Shown: positions 35,713-44,082 of the stretch, piece after piece
Layout of the letters: each line of letters starts with the position of its first letter
Position numbering within the stretch: the stretch's first letter is position 1
IMG/VR virus record: IMGVR_UViG_3300029993_000005
Coordinates: 124,001-188,000 of that record
Length of the DNA stretch: 64,000 nucleotides
From: a virus
Direction: 5' to 3' (one strand)
Position numbers and translations under genes: made by a program
Notes under the pieces: generated by a model
Database searches by the model: none
What the model saw: the letters and a program-made list of their open reading frames with translations, nothing else
What the model was told of the DNA's origin: nothing

Positions 35713-36588
35713 TTAGGTACCATTTACATTATAGACTCCGTTAGAACAGGCTTCCGTCAGGTTTAAAGCTGCGGTTAAAGAGGTACCTGTAGCCACAGCA
35801 CTAGTTGAATAGTTGTAAGTGTTCGTGCCTGCTGTGGAGGCACCTCTAGCTATAACACCCAAACTTGAATTACCTGCCGCTGCTCCCGCTTGGACATCCG
35901 CCGTTGCAGTACCCGCAGTTACTGCATCAGACGAATAAGTGTAAACACGAGACACACCATTGTTACTTGCAAAAAACACACCAAACGTAGAGTTTCCACA
36001 TGCACATCCATTACCTGATGAAACCACGCCCAAGCCCGTACCCGAGGCAACGGTTGCTGCCCCATACTGGTACTTAGAAGTAGTAGCATTACCTGCTCCA
36101 GCACCCGCAGAGAATACGCCCTGTGTTGAGTTACCCGCAGCACCCCCTGTGTTATTGAATGATGATAGATTCAAAGATGTAGCAGCTGCGGTAACTGCAC
36201 TACTATAAGTGTAGGAATTGGTGATGTCCGTGCCACCACCCCTAGCAAAAATCCCAATAGTAGAATTACCTGCAGCCAAGCCTTCACTTACATTATTAAT
36301 AAATGAAGTGCCAGCAGCTATTGAACTACTACTCCAGGTATAAGTGTTGGATATCTTCCCACCACCAATGGAAAATATGCCAACGTTATAGGTGCCAGCC
36401 GCAGACATCCCAGAGTTGCCCACAGTTGCAGTTAATGAAGCACCCGTGGCAACCCCGTTAGTGCTAAAAGTATAGACGTCGGTCACACCGCCTACAGTCA
36501 ATGCAAATACCCCATAGGTACCATCAGGAGGACCCGGCGGTACATACGGAGTTTTCTTGCTAGCTAACAAAAAGGTAAAGTTTGCCAT
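35713..36588 (-). CDS. Stand-alone propeller-like repeat protein A
   Basis: A 291-aa protein made almost entirely of six ~45-residue repeats after a short N-terminus (MANFTFLLASKKTPYVPPG). Signature of each unit: GNSTIGIFARGG, NSYTYSS, AAATSLNLSS. It ends with a partial unit (ACSNGVYNVNGT). It starts 1 base after the stop of the 1054-aa fibre, so it probably binds that fibre's tip as an adhesin. The start has no strong SD, consistent with translational coupling. Confidence 0.7.
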   Translation of the reverse strand: MANFTFLLASKKTPYVPPGPPDGTYGVFALTVGGVTDVYTFSTNGVATGASLTATVGNSGMSAAGTYNVGIFSIGGGKISNTYTWSSSSIAAGTSFINNVSEGLAAGNSTIGIFARGGGTDITNSYTYSSAVTAAATSLNLSSFNNTGGAAGNSTQGVFSAGAGAGNATTSKYQYGAATVASGTGLGVVSSGNGCACGNSTFGVFFASNNGVSRVYTYSSDAVTAGTATADVQAGAAAGNSSLGVIARGASTAGTNTYNYSTSAVATGTSLTAALNLTEACSNGVYNVNGT

Positions 36589-36589
36589 T

Positions 36590-39500
36590 TTATGTTTCCA
36601 TGTTCAAACCGATCACAAACACCATGTAGTAGCCACCGACCGTATCCCACATAATGCCTAACACATCATTACCCGAGGCTGTTAAGGCTGGTGCTGTTCC
36701 ACCGGCAAACTGAGTACCCGAGGGCCAATTAATAGTTTGTGATCCGCCATTACCTATGCGAAGGAAAGCCACTTGTCCCGTTGAAGCCCCCAAAGTATTA
36801 GTGAAAGCAAACGTCGTTGTCCCGGTAACTGAAATTACCCACTCGCTTGCTAATCCTAAGTTCAATGTTTGTGTCCCGGACGTGGCTCCCAAATTAACTA
36901 CGCTGTAGCTGTATGCGGGACTCTGAACACGACCGGTAAATGACGGGCTGCTTAAGCTGGCCGGAGTGTATGTTAATGCTGTTGTAACATCAGAACTAGT
37001 CAGTGTAACAGCACCTGTTCTGGAATTAAAACTAGTTACACCAGCACCACTAACCGCAGCAGTAACAAAAGCCGTCGTTGCTACCTGAGTTGTGTTGGTA
37101 CCCGACGTAGCTGTTGGCGCTGTTGGAACTCCGGTTAACGCCGGACTAGCTAGAAGTGCACCGCCAGCGCCTGTGATGTCAGCACTACTCAGAGTTACTG
37201 TTCCTGAACGCGTATTGAACGATGTCACTGCAGATGCGCTTACTTGAGCCTGGACAAATGCTGTGGTTGCCAACTGGGTTGTATTCGTGCCTGTCGTGGC
37301 CGTCGGTGCGGTCGGCACACCTAATATACCTGGGCTTGTTGTTGGCAACGGTGTATAACCCAATGCGGTTATTACGTCACCCGAGACCAGACTTACAGCA
37401 CCAGTGCGCGTGTTGAAACTAGTTACTACACCAGAACTAATTGCAGCCTGGACAAAGGCCGTAGACGCAGCTTGTGTTGTTGACGTTCCTGTTGTTGCTG
37501 TAGGAACTGCTGGAACACCCGTGAATGTAGGACTAGCCAGTGGTGCTGTGGTTGCCGCATTAGCCGCTGTGTACCCTAGAGCTGATGCAATATCCGAACT
37601 AGTTAAGGTAACAGCACCAGTACGAGAATTAAAACTGGTAACTGCATTGCTAGAAAACGCACTGATCGAGGCATTCACAAAAGCCGTTGTTGCAAGCTGC
37701 GTCGTATTAACTCCAGTCGTAGCTGTCGGTGCCGTTGGTGTGCCAGTAAATGCGGGACTAGCTAATGGAGCAGTTGTTGCAGCATTTGCAGCGGTGTAGG
37801 TTAATGCGGTATTAACATCACTGGCAGTTAATACCACTGCACCAGTACGAGAATTAAAACTAGTTACACCACTAGCACTTGCGGCCACGACGGCATGAAC
37901 AAAAGCGGTTGTTGCCAATTGAGTGCTAGATGTTCCTGTACTAGCGGTTGGTGCCGATGGAACGCCCGTGAAAGTGGGTCCAGCCAATAGGGCACCGCCA
38001 GCATTTGAAATATCTGTGCTAGTTAGAGTTACAGCACCAGTACGAGAATTAAAGCTGGTGACTCCCGCAGGAATATCCGCAATTTGCGTATTTACATAGG
38101 ACTGCGTAGCATAGTTTGCATCATTAGTGAAGGCACTGACATTTGATGGAACAGTGGGGATCGTCGGTTTATTGCTAAGATCTGTGTATGACCCAGTTGA
38201 CGCAACGGTAGCCAAGCCCCCAATATCCGAAGTTGTTAAAACAACGGTTCCAACGCGTCCTGCAACCGACGTCACATCCGAAGTAGTGCCAGAGATGTGT
38301 TGCCATTGACCGCCATTGAACAGCGCTACATCGTTGACACTCCAGTCTGAGTTCCCGTCCAGATCGGTGGTGCCTGCAACACTTACTTTATAGAATTCAC
38401 CTAGAGTCCCTACACCTGAGGTCAAAGTCGGTGTGTTAGTCGCCGCGTTCCACACACCTTCGTAAGTTAGTCCGCCGGTAACACCTGAGAGTGCAGCTTC
38501 AACAAACGCAGTGGTAGCTAATTGGGTTGTGTTCGTGCCGTTTGCTGCCGTAGGACCAGAAGGAATTCCAGTGAATGTAGGACTAGAAATAGGTGCCACC
38601 AGCGATTGGTTGGCCGCCGTGTAACCCAGAGCCGTTGTTATGTCACCAGTGGTAAGAGTTACCGCGCCGGTCCGCCCGTTAAACGACAATACGTTGGCGG
38701 ACACACTAATTGTCCCATCGCTAGCGATAGTCGTACCAAAACCCTGTTTAACACCACCCAATACTGACGAGGTGGCGATGGGTAAACTATAGGGAGCACC
38801 AACACTAATTTCTCCGTTCAAAACAGAAATATTGGCACCAATGGTTACTCCACCCAGAACGGTGGACGTTGCTTCAGGTAATGTGTAGGGGTCATCAACG
38901 GAGATAACTCCATCATTTACTTGAATATTTTGACCAATAACTACACCACCTAGCGTAGACGTAGTGGCTTCCACTAGTTCATAAGGCGCACCAACACTAA
39001 TTGTTCCATCGCCAGCAACACTGACGTTGGCCCCAATCTTTACACCACCTAAAACAGAAGAAGTACTGACCGGAAGTGTATAAGAATTAACGCCTGAGAT
39101 CGTCCCGTCTGAGGCAATCTCAATATTGGCACCTTGTTTAACACCGCCAAGAACTACTGCGGTTGCAACAGGCAACGTGTAGCTAGCTGCATTGGCGCTT
39201 AGTACACCCTCGGCGGTGATCGTCAGGTTGTTCCCCACTATTACTTGACCCAATTGAACAGTGGTCGCAATAACCGGAGTCACAGCCGCTTCTAGTCCTG
39301 GAATATTTGCAATATTAATTTCAACATTGCCAAAACCGTCAGGCGTTTGGTCATTCACTGACGTTATGGTGCTATTCGAAGCAGTGATCGGATAAGCAGC
39401 CCACACTAAGCCTAGTCCCGGTTCAATAATTGAACCCGAAGTCCACAGGGTTCCGTTGCGCCAGAGTTTAGTTGTTGACGGAACAGTCACAGGTACACTT

Positions 39501-39754
39501 ACATCGAAATAAAGTTCTAATGGCGCACCGAAAACAATTCCTTCACATACGAATGTGTAGGGAAGTACGAACCGCCATTGAGAACCATCAAACAAATACA
39601 TACCCTGATCTTGACTACCTGAGGCAACAGGAAGCACTGCTACTTGGTCGGTGACTTGCTGAGGACTTGGCAGGCTAACGACCCATGGAGCATTAACAAT
39701 TGCCTGCTGGGTCCCCATATTGAGCGTTACTTGGTAATAGAAATTGCTTTCCAT
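36590..39754 (-). CDS. Large tail fibre protein
   Basis: A 1054-aa protein. N-terminal attachment domain (MYLFDGSQWRFVLPYTFVCE). Then five ~33-residue repeats (LPVATAVVLGGVKQGANIEI type, residues ~200-350). Then seven or eight ~75-residue repeats built from VTSFNSRTGAVTLTSSDI, PTFTGVPTAPTATTGT and TTQLATTAFVxAAV blocks. The C-terminal domain (EWVISVTGTTTFAFTNTLGA, SQTINWPSGTQFAGG, YMVFVIGLN) is shared with the fibre at 44083-46755. A 167-bp segment is identical to that gene. It likely forms a long trimeric fibre. Confidence 0.8.
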   Translation of the reverse strand: MESNFYYQVTLNMGTQQAIVNAPWVVSLPSPQQVTDQVAVLPVASGSQDQGMYLFDGSQWRFVLPYTFVCEGIVFGAPLELYFDVSVPVTVPSTTKLWRNGTLWTSGSIIEPGLGLVWAAYPITASNSTITSVNDQTPDGFGNVEINIANIPGLEAAVTPVIATTVQLGQVIVGNNLTITAEGVLSANAASYTLPVATAVVLGGVKQGANIEIASDGTISGVNSYTLPVSTSSVLGGVKIGANVSVAGDGTISVGAPYELVEATTSTLGGVVIGQNIQVNDGVISVDDPYTLPEATSTVLGGVTIGANISVLNGEISVGAPYSLPIATSSVLGGVKQGFGTTIASDGTISVSANVLSFNGRTGAVTLTTGDITTALGYTAANQSLVAPISSPTFTGIPSGPTAANGTNTTQLATTAFVEAALSGVTGGLTYEGVWNAATNTPTLTSGVGTLGEFYKVSVAGTTDLDGNSDWSVNDVALFNGGQWQHISGTTSDVTSVAGRVGTVVLTTSDIGGLATVASTGSYTDLSNKPTIPTVPSNVSAFTNDANYATQSYVNTQIADIPAGVTSFNSRTGAVTLTSTDISNAGGALLAGPTFTGVPSAPTASTGTSSTQLATTAFVHAVVAASASGVTSFNSRTGAVVLTASDVNTALTYTAANAATTAPLASPAFTGTPTAPTATTGVNTTQLATTAFVNASISAFSSNAVTSFNSRTGAVTLTSSDIASALGYTAANAATTAPLASPTFTGVPAVPTATTGTSTTQAASTAFVQAAISSGVVTSFNTRTGAVSLVSGDVITALGYTPLPTTSPGILGVPTAPTATTGTNTTQLATTAFVQAQVSASAVTSFNTRSGTVTLSSADITGAGGALLASPALTGVPTAPTATSGTNTTQVATTAFVTAAVSGAGVTSFNSRTGAVTLTSSDVTTALTYTPASLSSPSFTGRVQSPAYSYSVVNLGATSGTQTLNLGLASEWVISVTGTTTFAFTNTLGASTGQVAFLRIGNGGSQTINWPSGTQFAGGTAPALTASGNDVLGIMWDTVGGYYMVFVIGLNMET

Positions 39755-39798
39755 GTCATGTCCTTAACTTTTATTTTGATTGATTTTTAATCACGATT

Positions 39799-40473
39799 TC
39801 ACCACTGCAGGCACGCATTCACTGCATTTAATACAGGTAGACGCAAAGGAACTGTGGAAGTACTGCCATTGATAATGTTTGTGGTGACCGTGAATTCATC
39901 AGCATCTGCATGCGCGTTCAGTCCATTAATATCCCAGAACCAACCGGCGCTTAAGAACGCATCAGTAGGCTGACCAACTAATTCTGGATTAGCTACAATA
40001 TGCCCATCGCCATACACCGATTTATCGTAAGCCGCATAATTGTTTCTGAACGTTAGATGGAAGCCACCGTGTCCACGGAAAGCCCAGCCATCACCAGAAT
40101 CAGCATCACCGTTGCCATTACGATTAGCATAGACAAGATTTGCCAGCTTCTGAGGATTGTTAATATAGTCAGGCGCGTAAGCATAATTTGTATGTGTAGG
40201 GTCCATAGTAAATCTGGAAGGCCAAACAGTAACCAAACGTTCAGGAGTGGTGTAATTCAAATTCTCCGACCAGAAGGTAAAACCTTGAGTTTCGTAAAGC
40301 GATTGAGCTACGAAATAACGGACACGTCGTGGCTCCTGATCAATTTGGAATCGGGCCATCGTCGCGTTGATAGCATCAGTTAGGGCTTGAACTTGATTCG
40401 GGTCCTGAGCTTGCTCCTGACCCACTTTCGGGGCTAGCTGTTGAAGTTGTATCGTTGTTATCGAAAACGGCAT
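39799..40473 (-). CDS. Endolysin, GH19 chitinase-like
   Basis: A 224-aa protein from the ATG at 40473 (GGAGG six bases upstream). It shows the GH19-type phage endolysin pattern: ITTIQLQQLAPKV, YFVAQSLYETQGFTFWSENL, NYTTPERLVTVWPSRF, NRNGNGDADSGDGWAFRGHG and GFHLTFRNNY. The Glu in SLYETQGF is the likely catalytic acid; the usual His before it (HES) is Tyr here. It cuts peptidoglycan at lysis. Its first 98 bases overlap the upstream gene in another frame. Confidence 0.88.
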   Translation of the reverse strand: MPFSITTIQLQQLAPKVGQEQAQDPNQVQALTDAINATMARFQIDQEPRRVRYFVAQSLYETQGFTFWSENLNYTTPERLVTVWPSRFTMDPTHTNYAYAPDYINNPQKLANLVYANRNGNGDADSGDGWAFRGHGGFHLTFRNNYAAYDKSVYGDGHIVANPELVGQPTDAFLSAGWFWDINGLNAHADADEFTVTTNIINGSTSTVPLRLPVLNAVNACLQW

Positions 40474-40897
40474 TGTGACCTCCATCAATATATAAAAGAG
40501 CAATCGTGAAAGATTGCTCTGTGTAACGTATTGGATTTAATTTGTATTGAACAATCAGCGATACTGTGTACAGTCCATCCTCTAGGTCACCTGGAACCGT
40601 CACCTCATAGGCCATGTCTTTTACATCGTCTATGAGGAGTTCCGGGGACACAAGTTTATATTTTTTATTTTCAGATTGAATTATGGACCGCACGTACAAA
40701 GGTCCTGGTAAATCTTGAAGAGCAGGTGTCGGAATATAATTTTCCACTCCACCCTTGAACCTAACCATGGCTGATGGCTCTATATCTAACTGCGGTTGTT
40801 CTCTTATCCAATAGACAGTTGTCCCACCTATTGCTCCTAGCACGCTACATATTAAGGCCAGTGCCAGACTCAATAGAAACCCCTTACGTCTATTCAT
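40376..40897 (-). CDS. Membrane-anchored beta-domain protein B of the lysis cassette
   Basis: A 173-aa protein. It has a positively charged start followed by a hydrophobic helix (MNRRKGFLLSLALALICSVL), then a beta-sandwich-like domain (GLYTVSLIVQYKLNPIRYTE) and a Ser/Gly/Pro-rich tail. The shared stretch VQYKLNPI with the neighbour 40890-41411 shows the two are paralogues. Position between holin and endolysin suggests a lysis role, perhaps a spanin-like or regulatory protein. No lipobox seen. Function is inference. Confidence 0.6.
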   Translation of the reverse strand: MNRRKGFLLSLALALICSVLGAIGGTTVYWIREQPQLDIEPSAMVRFKGGVENYIPTPALQDLPGPLYVRSIIQSENKKYKLVSPELLIDDVKDMAYEVTVPGDLEDGLYTVSLIVQYKLNPIRYTEQSFTIALLYIDGGHNAVFDNNDTTSTASPESGSGASSGPESSSSPN

Positions 40898-41411
40898 TGC
40901 GCTGTACCTCAGTAACTTGAGGACTTGGACTTGACGTCACGAGTATTCGAGCTAATTGAATTCGTACATTGGCGGTTTTGATTGGATTTAATTTGTATTG
41001 AACATCAACACTAACGCTGTAAGTTCCTGGAGCTAGACTAGAAGGTATCCTAACTGATTGGGCACCCAAGTCCATATGTTGAGGATCTTTGACCCTAACA
41101 TCCGGATACACATAAGCGGTATCCCCGTAAGCATCAACCAACGTTACATGATAGACAGCCATAGACGTATCGGCTGTCAAATGAAAAGGATCAGCCAATT
41201 TTGCTGTTGCTCCGGCAGGAACATCTAGCGTAGTGACTGATCTTCGATCCAAATTATTTAGTGTTGGCTTCTGGGTGTACCAGAAAACACTGATGGCCAT
41301 CGCCGCCGGGACTATACACATAGAGGATACTGCAAAGGCTGTGTCTGCTATGTGGAAAGCTTTGACCACCAACGCATGTTTAGCTACTTTTGATGCGAGC
41401 GTGATTAACAC
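40890..41411 (-). CDS. Membrane-anchored beta-domain protein A of the lysis cassette
   Basis: A 173-aa protein starting at GTG 41411, which has a full AGGAGG SD seven bases upstream. A hydrophobic segment (FAVSSMCIVPAAMAISVFW, residues ~26-44) is followed by a beta-sandwich-like domain (GTYSVSVDVQYKLNPIKTAN, VRIQLARILV). It is a paralogue of 40376-40897 and overlaps it by 8 bases. It lies directly after the holin gene. Function unknown. Confidence 0.6.
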   Translation of the reverse strand: MLITLASKVAKHALVVKAFHIADTAFAVSSMCIVPAAMAISVFWYTQKPTLNNLDRRSVTTLDVPAGATAKLADPFHLTADTSMAVYHVTLVDAYGDTAYVYPDVRVKDPQHMDLGAQSVRIPSSLAPGTYSVSVDVQYKLNPIKTANVRIQLARILVTSSPSPQVTEVQRNE

Positions 41412-41426
41412 GATTGCTCCTCCTTG

Positions 41427-41822
41427 CTATTCTATCTTTGGCGGTTCATTGCTGTTAATGATGATTGTGGTGTTTGCCGTAGCATTTGACTTGGAATTAG
41501 ACTTAGAGCTTGATCCATCCTCATCTTCAATGCCTAATCTTCTCTTGATGATGTTTTCAAATTCTTTCCAGGCTCTGTTGCCCATTAGGCCAGCAACCGC
41601 AATCAAAACCCCCATCAACGGACCCGTTGTGTTCGTCCATTCACAGAGCCAGAAAGTAACTAGTCCTGTGAATCCGCTTGTAACCACGTCTCGTGCAAAA
41701 CTAGCAGGGCTAAATTTGGAAGCACTATTTAAATACTTCACTGCCCCACCAGCACATGCAACACCAATTACCCATATATAAGTGACGAGACTGTAGCCGA
41801 ATGGGTCTTTGTCGCCAACCAT
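41427..41822 (-). CDS. Holin
   Basis: A 131-aa protein with three hydrophobic segments (YSLVTYIWVIGVACAGGAVK, DVVTSGFTGLVTFWLCEW, GPLMGVLIAVAGLMGNRAWK) and a hydrophilic Ser/Asn/Lys tail. The order and the W-rich middle segment resemble the LydA/phage-holin group. It is the first gene of the lysis cassette, with AGGGG upstream. It would form membrane pores that release the endolysin. Confidence 0.75.
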   Translation of the reverse strand: MVGDKDPFGYSLVTYIWVIGVACAGGAVKYLNSASKFSPASFARDVVTSGFTGLVTFWLCEWTNTTGPLMGVLIAVAGLMGNRAWKEFENIIKRRLGIEDEDGSSSKSNSKSNATANTTIIINSNEPPKIE

Positions 41823-41910
41823 AGGAACCCCTATTCGTTAACTGCTGCTATTTTGAGTTTTCGGATTTCTATTCTGCTGTAATTAAATTGGGGATTAGCC
41901 TAATTTTAGA

Positions 41911-41926
41911 TAGTAAATAAGGGATA
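41911..41926 (+). promoter_or_regulatory. AGTAAATA-type promoter candidate
   Basis: TAGTAAATAAGGGATA lies 33 bases before the ATG at 41944, in the divergent gap with the holin gene. It matches the elements at 55771, 60389, 62544 and 63568. Confidence 0.45.
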
Positions 41927-41943
41927 CAAATGGAGAACCGCAA

Positions 41944-42252
41944 ATGAAATTCAACACTAACCAAGCCTCTATTTCCTGCTTGGTATCGGCTTCAGCCCAA
42001 GCTCAGAACACAGATGAAACATTGCTTCCAGTATTCAATCGAATACTTACGGAGGAAATTAAGTTTGCGACCGAAAACACAGAGTTAGACCAGTTGCTAC
42101 ATAGCGTCAATAAGAGAGTGGCTATTAGATTTGGACCTAGATTTTATGTGTGGACGGCTGACGCAGATACAGAACAACGAGCGTGCGACAATTCACAAGA
42201 ATTAGTATTGATCTTGGACTCGGTGAATCCCACCTCTTTTACCCTTCAGTGA
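41944..42252 (+). CDS. Small protein of unknown function
   Basis: A 102-aa protein with GGAG seven bases upstream. Sequence features: ETLLPVFNRILTEEIKFATE and AIRFGPRFYVWTADADTEQR. It is the first gene of a two-gene plus-strand island with the 5'-3' exonuclease. No family recognised. Confidence 0.65.
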   Translation: MKFNTNQASISCLVSASAQAQNTDETLLPVFNRILTEEIKFATENTELDQLLHSVNKRVAIRFGPRFYVWTADADTEQRACDNSQELVLILDSVNPTSFTLQ

Positions 42253-42283
42253 TCACTGACCAGTAACTACTGTTGATAAATTT

Positions 42284-43207
42284 ATGACCAATATAAAAAG
42301 AGAACGTCTGTTTGTAGTGGACGGTAATTGGGCCCTACACAAAGCAGCATCCACACTCCACACAAATCGTCCGATTGAGGATGCGCTCCCCTATCACCTG
42401 TTAGGTATCATAATTAAAGATGCACTGGCATTGCGCGCACCTTACTTGTGTGTTGCATTTGATGGACCCGATGTATTCAGGTACAAGGTCTATCCTGGAT
42501 ACAAGGCGAGCCGCAAATTAGGAAAGGCTAAGCGCAAGGCTGAAACAACCAAAAATAGTTCAGCTAGTGACAGAGCCGTCAACGAACTCTACAGTTATTT
42601 GCCATGTATCTATAAATTGTTTGACGAATTAGGCATCGTCTACTATCAACCGCCAACATTCGAAGCTGATGATGTACTGGCGTCTGTAGCTTTTAAATAT
42701 GGCGGCGTCCATGAGGTATTGATTGGCACCAAAGACAAAGATGCTAATCAATATTTGATGCCCCATGTACGATTGACCTACACGTACAGGGATAAAGATA
42801 AAAATACAAAACGGGTGTTTATTACGCATGACGATGTTGAAGCTAAATTTGGGTTACGCGCTGACCAAATGGTGGACTATCAAACATTGATTGGGGACAA
42901 GGGTGATGATGTTCCTGCAATCAAAGGCTTTAGTCCAGCTAGGGCAAAGAAAGTGCTGACCGAGTTCGGAACATTGTCCAACTGGTATAAGAAATCTACA
43001 GGTGACGAAAAAGCGTTCATCACGTCTCAATTAGAGAATTTGAGACGCAATAGAAAACTCGTTCATCTGGTGACTAATTGTCCACCACCGAACGAATTGA
43101 ACGAATGGAAAATCCCGAAGATTAAGCCAACAAATAAATGGTTAAGTCGCACCTATCACGAGTTCCATGCTATGTGCTGGCCTAAGTCTAAGGGACTCTT
43201 TGGTTGA
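42284..43207 (+). CDS. 5'-3' exonuclease/flap endonuclease (T5 D15-like)
   Basis: A 307-aa protein of the PIN-like 5' nuclease family. Acidic and basic landmarks: FVVDGN near the start, AFDGPDVFRYKVYPGYKASR, FEADDVLAS, GTKDKDANQYL and the helix-hairpin-helix LIGDKGDDVPAIKGFSPARA. These bind the two metal ions and the flap junction. It would remove RNA primers or process 5' flaps in replication. Its stop abuts the stop of the convergent gene at 43208. It is the only recognisable replication gene in this part of the window. Confidence 0.9.
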   Translation: MTNIKRERLFVVDGNWALHKAASTLHTNRPIEDALPYHLLGIIIKDALALRAPYLCVAFDGPDVFRYKVYPGYKASRKLGKAKRKAETTKNSSASDRAVNELYSYLPCIYKLFDELGIVYYQPPTFEADDVLASVAFKYGGVHEVLIGTKDKDANQYLMPHVRLTYTYRDKDKNTKRVFITHDDVEAKFGLRADQMVDYQTLIGDKGDDVPAIKGFSPARAKKVLTEFGTLSNWYKKSTGDEKAFITSQLENLRRNRKLVHLVTNCPPPNELNEWKIPKIKPTNKWLSRTYHEFHAMCWPKSKGLFG

Positions 43208-44080
43208 TTACATATTGACACCCGAGCAGCCATCGCTAGCACCGGCACCCGCACGCAAGTTCCCAACCAGCGAACCTCCAACTGTAGTCACCCCGCTGGA
43301 GTAGGTGTAAGTAGATGTTGCTTGTGTGCCGGATGAGATGTTTCCTAAAGCAAATATACCTAATGTCGAATTACCGGCAGCAGCCCCTTCGTTACTTGTT
43401 GAACTTAGCGCTGTTCCCGCACCTACAGTATTGCCTGAGTAGGTGTATTTGTACGTAGTAGTGAGTGAGTCACCTCGCGCAAATATGCCGAACGTAGAAT
43501 CCCCAACAGCAGTACCGCTATCAACGAATAAGGTAAGTGCGGTACCTGTCGCCACAGTGTTACCTGAATAGGTGTACACATCGGTAGAGGTGAACGTACC
43601 ACCCTGAGCAAACACACCCAAAGTTGCGTTACCCGCTGCACCTCCGTAGTTAGCAGCAAATGTTAGATTTGTGCCAGCCGTCGTCGCGTTAGTACCCCAC
43701 GTGTACGTATTGGTTACATGCCCGGAGCTACCTAAAGAAAACACTCCAACAGTAGAATTTCCTGCAGCGGCACCCCCGTTCACTGTGGCGGTAAGAGATG
43801 TTGCTGGACTGACTATAGAAGCATAGTAGCTGTAGTTATAGCTAACGGTGCTTAAAGCAAATATACCGTTCGTGCTAGTACCTGCCGCCGCACCAGCGGT
43901 GCCCCCAGGACTTAAGGAACCACCGACAGCAGTTGTAGCTCCTGAGTAGAAATAGACATTGGTAACACTAGGTGCCTCAGTGCCCATTGCAAATACTGCC
44001 ATGGTTTGTGGAACACCACGGTCTCCAGGGAGAAGCGAAGCACTAGCACTTGCCAACAAAAGAAGCATTATGTCATTCAT
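43208..44080 (-). CDS. Stand-alone propeller-like repeat protein B
   Basis: A 290-aa protein from the ATG at 44080, two bases after the fibre stop; GAGG lies upstream. After a short N-terminus it has six ~45-residue repeats (GNSTVGVFSLGSSGH, NTYTWGTNATTAGTNL type) and ends with a partial unit (ASDGCSGVNM). Matches 35713-36588 and the tip of 32131-34206. Like copy A it follows a fibre that shares the same C-terminal domain, so it probably is that fibre's adhesin. Confidence 0.72.
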   Translation of the reverse strand: MNDIMLLLLASASASLLPGDRGVPQTMAVFAMGTEAPSVTNVYFYSGATTAVGGSLSPGGTAGAAAGTSTNGIFALSTVSYNYSYYASIVSPATSLTATVNGGAAAGNSTVGVFSLGSSGHVTNTYTWGTNATTAGTNLTFAANYGGAAGNATLGVFAQGGTFTSTDVYTYSGNTVATGTALTLFVDSGTAVGDSTFGIFARGDSLTTTYKYTYSGNTVGAGTALSSTSNEGAAAGNSTLGIFALGNISSGTQATSTYTYSSGVTTVGGSLVGNLRAGAGASDGCSGVNM

Positions 44081-44082
44081 GT

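Noticed and set aside
36590-39754. Regular repeats in fibre genes as a CRISPR array.
   Set aside because: Repeats are in-frame protein modules of ~75 codons with varied DNA sequence.
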